Source: Aphanizomenon flos-aquae FACHB-1287
GTDB lineage: Bacteria; Cyanobacteriota; Cyanobacteriia; Cyanobacteriales; Nostocaceae
Length of the DNA stretch: 64,000 nt
Reading direction: 5' to 3'
Assembly: GCF_014698755.1 (NCBI RefSeq)
Contig: NZ_JACJTO010000017.1
Location: 1-64,000 of the forward strand
The translations under genes and the position numbers were made by a program. This document shows, piece by piece, positions 37,619 through 46,041 of this stretch. Positions within the stretch are counted from its first letter, which is position 1. Every line of letters begins with the position of its first letter. The notes beneath the pieces were generated by a model. That model had not been told where the DNA came from, searched no databases, and saw only the letters and a program-made list of their open reading frames with translations.

Positions 37619-38674
37619 TCAAATCACCTGCAAATTCAGAAATAAGGTGAATAAAAGTGTCAATTGTCCAGCTAAGATAAACAGATAGATGAGGGCTTTT
37701 GGCTTGAAAATTGATAACATCAAGCCAATGCTTTTAATATCAATCATTGGTCCAAATACTAAAAAAGCTAATAATGAACCGCTGGTAAAGGTAGAGGCAA
37801 AAGATAGGGCAAAAAACGAATCAACCGTAGAACATATTGATACGACCCCTGCTAATACTAACATAGCCAAAATAGAGCTAACAGGTCCTGCCCCAAGACC
37901 AATAATCAGTTCACGGGGGGCTAATACTTGAATAGCGGCGGCTATCGCGCTTCCTAGTACCATTACTCCTCCTAATTCCCGCAATTCTTGCACAATATTA
38001 TCTAGCAAGGAACGGAGTTTCTCTGGCAAGGGTTTACTAAAGTTAGGAATTACAGCAGCTTCACCATAATTATTATCTATGCGTTTTGATGCTCCCGTTG
38101 TCCCGCCCAAAATATATGTTCCTGATTGCAATAACCCAAGCTCACTGATTTGGGGTTGTAGTTGAGATTGTCTTGCTTTAGCGGTTATTTTTGGTGCGGT
38201 GGGAGGGTTAAATTTAAGATAACGAGCGATCGCTGGTTGCAGAAAGGGAATCAAGTCTGGTTGGAAACTGAAGATCACACCAATAATGGTAGCAATGGCT
38301 AGAGAAAATACCACTCTTAACACTACAATCTCTGGTTGATCGCGGAATGCCGTCCAAGTTGACCAAATGACAATGGGGTTAATGGTCGGGGCTGCTAATA
38401 AAAAGCCAATTGCTACTGGTGTGGGCACTCCCTGCATCAATAACCGTCTTGCCACTGGCACATTACCGCATTCACAGACTGGGAAAAAAAGCCCCATCAA
38501 GCTGCCAAATAAAGCCCCCAACAGGGGATTTTTAGGCATAACCTTGACTAATTTACTTTCATTGACAAAGGATAATAGCGCGCTGGAGAAAAATACACCC
38601 AGTAGTAAAAAAGGCATCGCCTCAACTAACAGACTGAGAAATATTGTAAAACCATTATTCAGTTGATTCATCAT
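37619..38674 (-). CDS. Permease of the UPF0718/DUF318 (ArsP-like) family
   Basis: A 351-residue permease with about eight hydrophobic helices, split by a hydrophilic loop at about residues 165-215. Family motifs include LFFPVCECGNVPVARRL with a Cys-x-Cys (about residue 62), PTPVAIGFLLAAPTINPIV and, in the second half, VVSICSTVDSFFALSFA and FGPMIDIKSIGLML. Relatives include ArsP (organoarsenical export) and uncharacterised permeases. It pairs with the TIGR03943 gene downstream. It is about 17 kb from the arsenic cassette, so no link is claimed. Confidence 0.85.
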   Translation of the reverse strand: MMNQLNNGFTIFLSLLVEAMPFLLLGVFFSSALLSFVNESKLVKVMPKNPLLGALFGSLMGLFFPVCECGNVPVARRLLMQGVPTPVAIGFLLAAPTINPIVIWSTWTAFRDQPEIVVLRVVFSLAIATIIGVIFSFQPDLIPFLQPAIARYLKFNPPTAPKITAKARQSQLQPQISELGLLQSGTYILGGTTGASKRIDNNYGEAAVIPNFSKPLPEKLRSLLDNIVQELRELGGVMVLGSAIAAAIQVLAPRELIIGLGAGPVSSILAMLVLAGVVSICSTVDSFFALSFASTFTSGSLLAFLVFGPMIDIKSIGLMLSIFKPKALIYLFILAGQLTLLFTLFLNLQVI

Positions 38675-39191
38675 GCGTTGCAGTCAACAGCGGTTCTAAG
38701 TTTTAGGGTTTTGTGTTATCATCTTTGATAGCGTAGCTGGAATATGGCTAACACCAATCTATACTAAATCCTTATGGGGATCATTGATTAAGCTGCCAAA
38801 ATTAAACCCCATTATAATGAGGAAATTATAGCAGTCCCCAAGAATTTGTGAAAAAATTCCTTGTCTTTTCCCTTTCAATAGTAAATTTACAACTTAGAAC
38901 CGCTCAATAATTTAGGCTCTTGGCTACTTGTTATACTAAACCGAGAAGTAGAGAGAAAGGAACAGGAAACAGGGGAATATTGAAGATTTTGCTATAATAT
39001 TCAAACACAAGGCTGATTTCTGATACATAACTAGCTTTATGAGATTTTTGTGTTCAGATTTTGCTTAGGATACACTCAAGAGCCATAATTTATTAGACAT
39101 ATCCGCAAAGAAACATAGAGACGTTCCATGGAACATCTCTACAAGAGGGTTTTAGGTTGATTCCGTTATCCCCGATTAGTTCAATATAAAC
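38675..39191. other. Intergenic region with a palindrome, no gene seen
   Basis: About 500 bp between the permease and the secreted hypothetical gene. The only clear structure is a palindrome, TAGAGACGTTCCATGGAAC then ATCTCTA (39116-39141, 24 of 26 positions symmetric), a repeat type common in cyanobacterial genomes. The promoter of the permease operon should lie at the left side, but I could not assign a regulator site. Confidence 0.6.
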
Positions 39192-39824
39192 TTAGTCTTT
39201 TGGGCACTCTTTGACGTTATTAGATACCCATTTTTTACAAGATAAACCCAAAAAACCGCCTTTTTCTGCACAGTATCCTTTATCAACCTCCTCTTTTTCT
39301 CTAGGAATTTCTAACACATTGGAACTTCTTTGAACGTTTGCTGAAAATTGTCCCCTCTCAACTACTGAATTATCTTGTCTAATCTCGTATTCAAATTCAT
39401 TTTTGTAATTTGGCCTCACAACAAATGCACTATCCCTATGCTCAGTCCCAGTAGTTATTTTAGTGAACTCCGAGGATCTGCCTTTGCTATAATCCCGATT
39501 AGTATGTGGAAAATTGTCGGGAGACATTCCCCGGGAAATATTTCTGATAATTACTCTTCTGCCCTTTTTTGGTGGTTCGCTTGAGGATGTGAACCAGGCT
39601 TTAGTGGTGCCTATATAAATACCAGGGCTAGGACATTCACCTACATACTTATACAAGGGCAAAACTATTTGATTAAGTTCTGATTTTCCCTGAACTTCAA
39701 AACCAATCTCAGGTGCATTAGGAGCAGATTGTCCCCAACTTGGCAAGGATTGGATGAATACTAATGGAGTGGACAATGCAATAATCTTGATCAAATAGGA
39801 TATAGAGCAAACTCTTTTTGACAT
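39192..39824 (-). CDS. Secreted hypothetical protein
   Basis: A 210-residue protein with a signal peptide (ISYLIKIIALSTPLVFIQSL, cleavage near SWGQSA). The mature part is rich in charged and beta-type sequence (EIGFEVQGKSELNQIVLPLY, GRRVIIRNISRGMS, FEYEIRQDNSVVERG). It has a few cysteines near the end (KGYCAEKGGFLGLSCKKW). I do not recognise the family. It lies 177 bp downstream of the trypsin-GUN4 gene on the same strand, so it might be a substrate or partner; this is speculation. Confidence 0.7.
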   Translation of the reverse strand: MSKRVCSISYLIKIIALSTPLVFIQSLPSWGQSAPNAPEIGFEVQGKSELNQIVLPLYKYVGECPSPGIYIGTTKAWFTSSSEPPKKGRRVIIRNISRGMSPDNFPHTNRDYSKGRSSEFTKITTGTEHRDSAFVVRPNYKNEFEYEIRQDNSVVERGQFSANVQRSSNVLEIPREKEEVDKGYCAEKGGFLGLSCKKWVSNNVKECPKD

Positions 39825-40001
39825 TTTTTCACCTCTTATAGAGTCAAGAATTTGTAGACTATTTAGTCAATAAGCTTCCGTTAAGAAAGGATATCAACTT
39901 TAATTGTTAAGTTCAATTTTTGAAATGGAAGCAAAATTCGCTGAATTTATAGACATATATACCCACGGCAATCTATAGGTAAGATTTCTATAGGTATACA
40001 C

Positions 40002-41396
40002 TTATTTTATATTACAACTATCCAAACGGGCAATAAAATTCCCCCAAACAGGTCCATCTAAAAATGCTCTAGGGAAGTATCCTTTGGGCGCATCTAAGGA
40101 GTATTTAAGCTGATCCTTGGACAAATATCTACCTCGATAAAGCCAGCCTAAATCATTGGCAAAATTGTCAAAATTCTCATTATTTGGCTCAAATTTATTG
40201 CCAAATAAACTCTTCCATTTTTGTGTTTGTGCAGAAAAACCAAAGCGACCTTGGCTTTGATTTTCCCAAAGTTGATTAATGGCGATTAAATTTCCGCAAG
40301 ATAATCGGGAAATTGCCTTATCATTAAGTGATCCAGAAGCTTGGCTAATCTCCAACATTAGAGATTTTGTTTCTTCATCAGCCCCTTTCCAATCACCTTT
40401 AGATAATAATTTTTCCAATTTGGCAGCAAAAGAGAAATCTACAGTATTACCTCTGGTTGCTAATTTTTGTTTTTCTTCTTTTGGCAGAATAGGAGACCCG
40501 GTAGGGGGTTTCCGACCGGTGAGAGAGTAAAAGATATTAATGGGAATTGCTGCATTAAATCCTGTTTTTTGCTCTGTAGATGTTCCCGTTTCCTGTTGTC
40601 CAGTTTTTCCCTTTGTTGGGGTTACTTTTTCTCTTGTTCTCTGTTGTTCAGTTCCCGGATTTGTCACTGGTATAGGTAGTTTTCTTTTTCCTCTTGTTTC
40701 TGACTGGGAGGTATTGTCATCCCCACCACCTGCATCTGCTAGTCCGTGAATACCGACAACTCTACCATAACTATCAAATACAGGACCACCACTATTACCA
40801 ATATAAGTAGTAGCATTGTACACTAAGCTGTAACCGTTAACTCCTTTATCATTGAAAGTGACTACTTTACCGGGTGTGACGGTATATGTTCTATCTTTGC
40901 CTTTATTGCCAAAAATAGTGGGAAATCCGGCAATTGTAATTTCCGCCAACCTTTTTACATCATTAGAATTTCCTAAAGGAGCGATAGGATAATTTTCCTG
41001 GGCTTCAAAGGTAACTATGGCTAAATCTGGGTCTTTTGGATTTTTCTGTAATATTTGACGGTCTTTAATGGGATAATCTTTGCCATTGTGAGTACGAATT
41101 GTGTAAGTAACATCTGTGGCGCAGGTAACTGGTTTGCGTCCCTCTATGGCCTCACAGACAACATGATTAGCTGTTAAAACGGTGTAAATTTTTCCTCGCT
41201 TATCAATAATTACACCTGAGCCTCCGGGAGATCCATTACCTAGACTATTAATTTGCACTGTAGTTTGTTCGATGGTGTCCTCAATTTTTCCGGCTTGTGC
41301 GGGTATTGATGTCACAAGAAATACAAATATGGACACCATAACTGAGAAAATAGAAGAATTATTTTTCAGTATTTGGTTAGGTAGATTCATATTCAC
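40002..41396 (-). CDS. Trypsin-like protease fused to a GUN4 domain
   Basis: A 464-residue protein. After a signal peptide (cleavage near PAQAGK), residues about 35-220 form a trypsin-like domain with His in LTANHVV, Asp in DPDLAIVTFE and Ser in IGNSGGPVFDS. A linker rich in Thr, Lys, Glu and Gln (about 220-300) leads to a C-terminal GUN4 domain: LLSKGDWKGADEETKSLML, then IDQLW-like INQLWENQSQGRFGFSAQ, then DNFANDLGW and FDGPVW-like FLDGPVWGNF. GUN4 binds porphyrins such as Mg-protoporphyrin. A secreted protease with such a domain might respond to tetrapyrroles, which is inference. Length and triad look intact. Confidence 0.85.
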   Translation of the reverse strand: MNMNLPNQILKNNSSIFSVMVSIFVFLVTSIPAQAGKIEDTIEQTTVQINSLGNGSPGGSGVIIDKRGKIYTVLTANHVVCEAIEGRKPVTCATDVTYTIRTHNGKDYPIKDRQILQKNPKDPDLAIVTFEAQENYPIAPLGNSNDVKRLAEITIAGFPTIFGNKGKDRTYTVTPGKVVTFNDKGVNGYSLVYNATTYIGNSGGPVFDSYGRVVGIHGLADAGGGDDNTSQSETRGKRKLPIPVTNPGTEQQRTREKVTPTKGKTGQQETGTSTEQKTGFNAAIPINIFYSLTGRKPPTGSPILPKEEKQKLATRGNTVDFSFAAKLEKLLSKGDWKGADEETKSLMLEISQASGSLNDKAISRLSCGNLIAINQLWENQSQGRFGFSAQTQKWKSLFGNKFEPNNENFDNFANDLGWLYRGRYLSKDQLKYSLDAPKGYFPRAFLDGPVWGNFIARLDSCNIK

Positions 41397-41574
41397 ACAT
41401 AGATAACTTACTTGTGTACTATGGTATCACACTTGGTTGCTAGAATCAATAGGTTTAGACAGGGAATTCACTCTCTGTCTACACTTTACTTTACAACCGT
41501 GGTCTAGTACAAGCTCATAGGTTCTTGGATAAATGGGAGGATTAGGTAGTAATTTATCAATTTATCAATATCAA

Positions 41575-41782
41575 GGTATTAAATTTATACAGCACTTCCC
41601 GTTGTTATGAGGTAAATACTTGGCGGGCAAGATGCCCGCACCACATAGAGTTTCATGATTTAATTTTGTACTCATTAAGGTATTAAATTTATACAGCACT
41701 TCCCGTTGTTATGAGGTAAATACTTGGCGGGCAAGATGCCCGCACCACATAGAGTTTCATGATTTAATTTTGTACCTCATCA
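41575..41782. repeat. Tandem pair of the foldback repeat, 104-bp period
   Basis: Two nearly identical 104-bp units (from 41575 and 41679) each carry GCGGGCAAGATGCCCGC (a 6-bp perfect hairpin) followed by ACCACATAGAG. The units are preceded by ATACAGCACTTCCCGTTG. They lie just beyond the 3' end of rfbB. They differ only near the right end (ACTCATTA versus ACCTCATC), so the duplication is recent. Confidence 0.93.
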
Positions 41783-41800
41783 GTGCGGAAAACACTGTAA

Positions 41801-42838
41801 TTAGGAATTTCTTATAGCAAGCAAAGGTTTCCACCAATCATGATTATGGAGATACCATTCTACAGTTAAACGTAACCCTTCAGTAATTGTTACGGATGGT
41901 GTCCAAGCAAGTTCTGTTTTTAACTTATTGGCATTAATAGCATATCTTCGATCATGTCCAGGTCTATCCTTGACAAAAGTAATTAATTTTTCTGCTGGAT
42001 ATATTGGTAAATCTGGGACTAATTCATTCATGATTTCACATAAATTTTTTACCAAACTAATATTTTCAACTTCGTTATTACCACCAATATTATAATTTTC
42101 TCCTGGTTTTCCTTGATGTATTACTACATCTAAAGCCCGACAGTGATCAATTACATATAGCCAATCTCTGACATTTTTCCCATCACCATAAATAGGTAAT
42201 TCTTTACCTGTTAAAATGTTAATACATATCAGTGGAATTAGCTTTTCTGGAAATTGAAAAGCACCATAATTATTGGAGCAATTAGTGATAATTGTCGGTA
42301 ATTTGTAAGTATGATAATAAGCTCGAACTAAATGATCACTTCCGGCTTTTGAGGCTGAATAGGGACTATTAGGACTATAAGCTGTAGTTTCTGAAAATGC
42401 TGGTTCATTTGGGGTGAGACTACCATAAACTTCATCTGTAGAAACATGAAGAAATAAATAATTACTAGGTTGTGTTTTTGTGTTCCAATGTTGACGAAAA
42501 GCTTCTAAAAGTGTAAAAGTTCCCACTACATTAGTTTGCACAAATGCAGCGGGTTCAGTGATTGAACGATCAACGTGAGATTCGGCAGCAAAATGGGCTA
42601 TAGTATCTATATTTTCTTCTAAAAGTATTTTATCAACTAAAGAGCGATCGCATATATCCCCTTGCACAAATCGGAAATTCTCTCTGGTTTCAACTGAGGC
42701 TAAATTATGGCGATTTCCAGCATAGGTAAGAGCATCTAATACTACTAATCTATCATTGGGATAAGCTTGACACCAATGGTGGACGAAATTCGCACCAATA
42801 AACCCAGCACCCCCTGTCACTAATAATCGTCTATTCAT
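41801..42838 (-). CDS. rfbB: dTDP-glucose 4,6-dehydratase
   Basis: A 345-residue short-chain dehydrogenase of the extended type. It has the NAD loop VTGGAGFIGANFVHHW, HFAAESHVDRS, STDEVYGSL and the catalytic YSASKAGSDHL (Tyr/Lys). YGDGKNVRDWLYV and the C-terminal DRPGHDRRYAI follow, the signature of RfbB. It makes dTDP-4-keto-6-deoxyglucose, the precursor of rhamnose and other deoxysugars for surface polysaccharide. It is adjacent to a glycosyltransferase (8 bp from its stop codon), which fits an exopolysaccharide role. Length is normal. Confidence 0.95.
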   Translation of the reverse strand: MNRRLLVTGGAGFIGANFVHHWCQAYPNDRLVVLDALTYAGNRHNLASVETRENFRFVQGDICDRSLVDKILLEENIDTIAHFAAESHVDRSITEPAAFVQTNVVGTFTLLEAFRQHWNTKTQPSNYLFLHVSTDEVYGSLTPNEPAFSETTAYSPNSPYSASKAGSDHLVRAYYHTYKLPTIITNCSNNYGAFQFPEKLIPLICINILTGKELPIYGDGKNVRDWLYVIDHCRALDVVIHQGKPGENYNIGGNNEVENISLVKNLCEIMNELVPDLPIYPAEKLITFVKDRPGHDRRYAINANKLKTELAWTPSVTITEGLRLTVEWYLHNHDWWKPLLAIRNS

Positions 42839-42846
42839 GAGATATC

Positions 42847-43854
42847 CTAATTAAAATGTAAATATTTATTTTTAATTTTAGCAAAGATTCTTTGTATTAA
42901 CAATTTTGCTAACCGGATTTTTGTAAAATCGGGAATTTTAGTTGAGTAATGATTTTGATGATCAAAGAAATCATTTATTTCTGCTAAAATTAATCCTAAT
43001 CGGTGAATAATATTCTCGGTTCTATACTCTATTAGGACATTTTCTGATAAGGTCAGTATGGGAGAAGACTCTAGAACTTTCAAAATTCTTTCCACATCAT
43101 ATTCTAAAGCATAACCAGCGATTTTATGACAATTAAATCCTGGATCTAAATAATCTGATAATCCCCCATTAACACTAGAAAAAACTTGACAACCACAAGC
43201 TAATGCTTCCATTGGTTGTAAACCAAATCCTTCGCTGACTCCTTGTAATTTCCAGTATTCTGCTGAATCATAAAGGTAAACTTTAGCACGGTTAAATAAA
43301 GCTGGTAAATTTTCTACATAACTATCAATAACCAACACTTTACACTTTTTTGCTAATGCTGGAATTAAGGATTTAATTAAATACTCTGAAGACTTCCGCG
43401 TTTGCACTAAAACATCAATATCTCGATTTTGATGTAAATTAGTAAATTCTTCGCTAATTTGATTTGGTAGGTAATAAATTGGAGAATGTGGTGATTTTTG
43501 TCCCCAATAACCTAAGGTATTTTTGCTAACTGTAATTATAGGAATATTAGCAGGTAAATTAATCTTATAACCTGCACTGTGAGCATGATAAATTAGATGA
43601 TATTTTTGCAATTTAGATGCTAGTTTGCCAATATCAAATCCCCAACTAATCACAAAGATAATATTATCTAAATCTGATTTTTTTTCTTTTAATAAATCAT
43701 CTAAAAATAATTTATCTGCTTCCCGTTGACGATAAGTAACTACTTGAGTATCACAAATCTGTTGCGCTAAAGCAACTGTTTTCAACTCTGCCCAAAGACC
43801 ACCACAAGCAAATTTACCATCTGTTCCTGGGACTAAAAAGTACAGCTTTTTCAT
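42847..43854 (-). CDS. Glycosyltransferase (GT4-like)
   Basis: About 335 residues from the preferred start MKKLYFLVPGTDGKFACGG at 43854; the longer frame to 43929 has a basic, unrelated N-terminus and lacks the family's opening strand. The C-terminal half has GFGLQPMEALACGCQVFSS and GGLSDYL, the donor-binding EX7E-type region of GT4 enzymes. It presumably transfers a sugar in synthesis of a surface polysaccharide with rfbB, whose start is 8 bp downstream. The acceptor is unknown. Confidence 0.82.
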   Translation of the reverse strand: MKKLYFLVPGTDGKFACGGLWAELKTVALAQQICDTQVVTYRQREADKLFLDDLLKEKKSDLDNIIFVISWGFDIGKLASKLQKYHLIYHAHSAGYKINLPANIPIITVSKNTLGYWGQKSPHSPIYYLPNQISEEFTNLHQNRDIDVLVQTRKSSEYLIKSLIPALAKKCKVLVIDSYVENLPALFNRAKVYLYDSAEYWKLQGVSEGFGLQPMEALACGCQVFSSVNGGLSDYLDPGFNCHKIAGYALEYDVERILKVLESSPILTLSENVLIEYRTENIIHRLGLILAEINDFFDHQNHYSTKIPDFTKIRLAKLLIQRIFAKIKNKYLHFN

Positions 43855-43954
43855 GATACTAAATATGTAAATTTTAACTTGATAAATCAGGGCGCTGGGG
43901 CTGCACCTTGTGCTAACTAATTTTCCCAATCACCTCATCCCCAATTCCCAATTA

Positions 43955-44482
43955 CTATTTAACGCCTAACAGTTCTACGTCAAAAATTAAAGTAGCATTT
44001 GGAGGAATAACCCCACCAGCACCACGGGCACCATAACCTAGTTCTGAGGGAATAATTAGTTGACGACGGCCACCTACTTTCATGGTGATTACTCCTTCGT
44101 CCCAACCTTTAATTACTTGTCCTGTAGCAATTTTAAATGTGAAGGGTGTATTGCGATCGCGTGAACTATCAAATTTAGTCCCATCTTGTAATGTCCCGAT
44201 GTAGTGAACTTCAACGGTTTGTCCAGCTTGGGGAGTTGCACCTGTTCCCTCTATTATTTCAACATATTTTAATCCAGAGGAGGTAGTAACAGCATTTGCT
44301 TCAGACATAGTATTGCTCTTTATTGGCGTATTGTTTTCTTGAGTGACAGTGGTGGTTGGTTGTGTTTGGGGCGATTGATTACTTATTGCAGTATTTTTTT
44401 GACCGCTAATTTGAGTAAATACTAAAACGCCAACACATACCAGCATTAACACCACGCTGAGAAAAATTCCTTTCAAAATCAA
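43955..44482 (-). CDS. FKBP-type peptidyl-prolyl cis-trans isomerase
   Basis: A 175-residue protein. A hydrophobic N-terminal segment ([20 protein letters not shown]) acts as a signal or anchor. A Thr/Gln/Asn-rich linker leads to a complete FKBP domain from about residue 70 ([71 protein letters not shown]). Aromatic and Asp residues of the active site are present. It would catalyse proline isomerisation in the periplasm or thylakoid lumen and aid folding of exported proteins. Confidence 0.95.
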   Translation of the reverse strand: MILKGIFLSVVLMLVCVGVLVFTQISGQKNTAISNQSPQTQPTTTVTQENNTPIKSNTMSEANAVTTSSGLKYVEIIEGTGATPQAGQTVEVHYIGTLQDGTKFDSSRDRNTPFTFKIATGQVIKGWDEGVITMKVGGRRQLIIPSELGYGARGAGGVIPPNATLIFDVELLGVK

Positions 44483-44554
44483 CTCTCTCTGTTTTAATTA
44501 CTGGTGATCAGATTCCTGATGGAACACAAATTAGTTTAAATCAGAAATGACCTT

Positions 44555-44878
44555 TTAGCGCCACAGTTTATTTTCTAAATCCCGAACTTGACGCTCTAAA
44601 CGGTCTATTCTCCCCCGTAATTCGTCTACTTCTGACTGACGGGCTACTCCCAAATCCTGCATCATGTTTCGCATTTGTCGCTGCATTTGCTCGTCCCAAT
44701 TGCCTTGTTCTGACTGCAACTGATTTACAAGATCATCCATGACTGCCTTAGCTTGCTCAGGATTGAGTTTACCATCTTTTACCAGTTCATCACTCACTTC
44801 TTTGAGTTTGTCTGCAACTAAAGAAGTTGTGCCAATACCCAACATCATTAGTTGTTGCAACCAATTGTTACTATTCAT
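44555..44878 (-). CDS. Phasin-like / PHA granule-associated family protein
   Basis: A 107-residue, mostly helical protein. The N-terminal LMMLGIGTTSLVADKLKEV is mildly hydrophobic, then ELVKDGKLNPEQAKAVMDDL. The C-terminus is a coiled coil (VDELRGRIDRLERQVRDLENKLW). This matches the small phasin-like proteins of cyanobacteria, which may coat storage granules or membranes. No PHA synthase gene is in the window, so the role is open. Confidence 0.72.
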   Translation of the reverse strand: MNSNNWLQQLMMLGIGTTSLVADKLKEVSDELVKDGKLNPEQAKAVMDDLVNQLQSEQGNWDEQMQRQMRNMMQDLGVARQSEVDELRGRIDRLERQVRDLENKLWR

Positions 44879-44956
44879 ACTTCTTTCCTCTGATTTGTTG
44901 CTAACTAAAAGCTTCGCAATTCTAGCCTACACATTTATTTTGGCAAATTCAGCAAT

Positions 44957-44998
44957 TTGTCAGTTGTTAGTTGTCAGTTGTTAGTTGTCAGTTGTCCG
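44957..44998. repeat. STRR heptamer array (TTGTCAG/TTGTTAG)
   Basis: Six seven-base units (TTGTCAG, TTGTTAG and one TTGTCCG) lie between the phasin-like gene and the MMADHC-like gene. They are unrelated to coding. Confidence 0.9.
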
Positions 44999-45031
44999 TT
45001 GTTATTGTCAATATATTTTTCTTTGTCTTTT

Positions 45032-45583
45032 TTATACCTCTATCCATCCGTGCATGGGTGCGATCGCTTTTGTTACCAACTCAATTATCTCTGGAGGTGC
45101 TTCCGAAAGCATGACACTGGGATAAACAGCAGTTCCCCATTGAGGGTGCACAAGAACATGGCATTTATTTTCAATTGCGGGATACTTAAGTAATGCCTGG
45201 GCTACGGCTGTATCATCATGGGGAACTAACCCGGAATGAGATAATAATGGATAACCTGTACGGGGATCTATCAGGTCTGTTAAATATCCGCGATCGCGCA
45301 AATTAAATGCTACATCGCAACCAAAACGCATAAATTTTTCCCGTAGTTTTTCTTTTTCTTTTTCAGTTTCGGTGGTCATTTCTTCTAGAGGATATTGTGA
45401 TTGCTGCAAGATAATCACCACCCACAAAAACTGCTGCTGTTTCCAATCTGGTAAGATCTGTTCGCAATTGGCACAGATATATGGACTGGGAGTATGAATA
45501 GAAATCTCTATAGCTTGTCCTGTTTTGCCAATTAAATGAATAGGACAGCTAGGAGCGGAAATACAAGTTTGGGGATAATACAC
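45032..45583 (-). CDS. MMADHC-like (cobalamin-type D) family protein
   Basis: A 183-residue protein. An N-terminal CISAPSCPIHLIGKTGQAIE and CANCEQILPDW lead to a C-terminal part with FGCDVAFNLRDRGYL, LVHPQWGTAVYPSVML and MHGWIEV. This resembles the cyanobacterial members of the family named for human methylmalonic aciduria and homocystinuria type D protein, which delivers cobalamin to enzymes. Whether the bacterial protein binds cobalamin is not known. Several cysteines may bind metal. It is followed by a STRR array and preceded by a non-coding gap. Confidence 0.75.
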   Translation of the reverse strand: MYYPQTCISAPSCPIHLIGKTGQAIEISIHTPSPYICANCEQILPDWKQQQFLWVVIILQQSQYPLEEMTTETEKEKEKLREKFMRFGCDVAFNLRDRGYLTDLIDPRTGYPLLSHSGLVPHDDTAVAQALLKYPAIENKCHVLVHPQWGTAVYPSVMLSEAPPEIIELVTKAIAPMHGWIEV

Positions 45584-46041
45584 TACATTAATTCGGTTTA
45601 TGAAAGTTTTTAATTTTATCTTTGCTAAAAATAATAACTCTTAAATCTACAAATAAATCATCTAATTTTGCAAATAATTTAGATGAGGACAATTATTTAT
45701 TGCTGTATGTAGCTGATGAAAATCGGACATTAATTAGGATTTTCTGCTATTTTAAAGTATTGTGGGGATTTTGTTGGTCATCCTCTCGGTTTTGCAAATT
45801 ATCCCAGATATATTCCCTGATATTCCTGATATTACTTAAATGTAGTTTGTTCTTAATTATAGATTCATAATAATTGCGTTAGCAAAAGGGAAAATCGGAA
45901 TTCTAATGAATTAGATTAACGCGCCCAGTCACAGAGAATTTAAATTCATTAATAAATGAATCTGAAGAACAGAACTATAGTAACTCATACTATAATCTCT
46001 AACAAAGAAACTGCGGGTCTACCTAGGTAATATATAATAGG
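45584..46041. other. Intergenic region, no gene supported
   Basis: About 460 bp between the MMADHC-like gene and dnaE-C. Open frames here are short, low in complexity and lack a ribosome binding site. One inverted repeat (TCATCTAA...TTTAGATGA, about 45657-45687) is the only structure seen. Confidence 0.6.

Noticed and set aside
37619-38674. ArsP-like permease as part of the arsenic system
   Set aside because: It is about 16 kb away and paired with a TIGR03943 gene, a known non-arsenic arrangement.
41575-41782. Tandem repeat considered as a CRISPR array
   Set aside because: Only two units with a 104-bp period and no short repeats with variable spacers.
44957-44998. Heptamer arrays considered as CRISPR or iterons of an origin
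   Set aside because: Units are contiguous seven-mers, typical STRR; no spacers, no AT-rich origin or initiator gene nearby.
45622-45870. 82-codon open frame between the MMADHC-like gene and dnaE-C
   Set aside because: Low-complexity hydrophobic translation, no start context, no recognisable motif.
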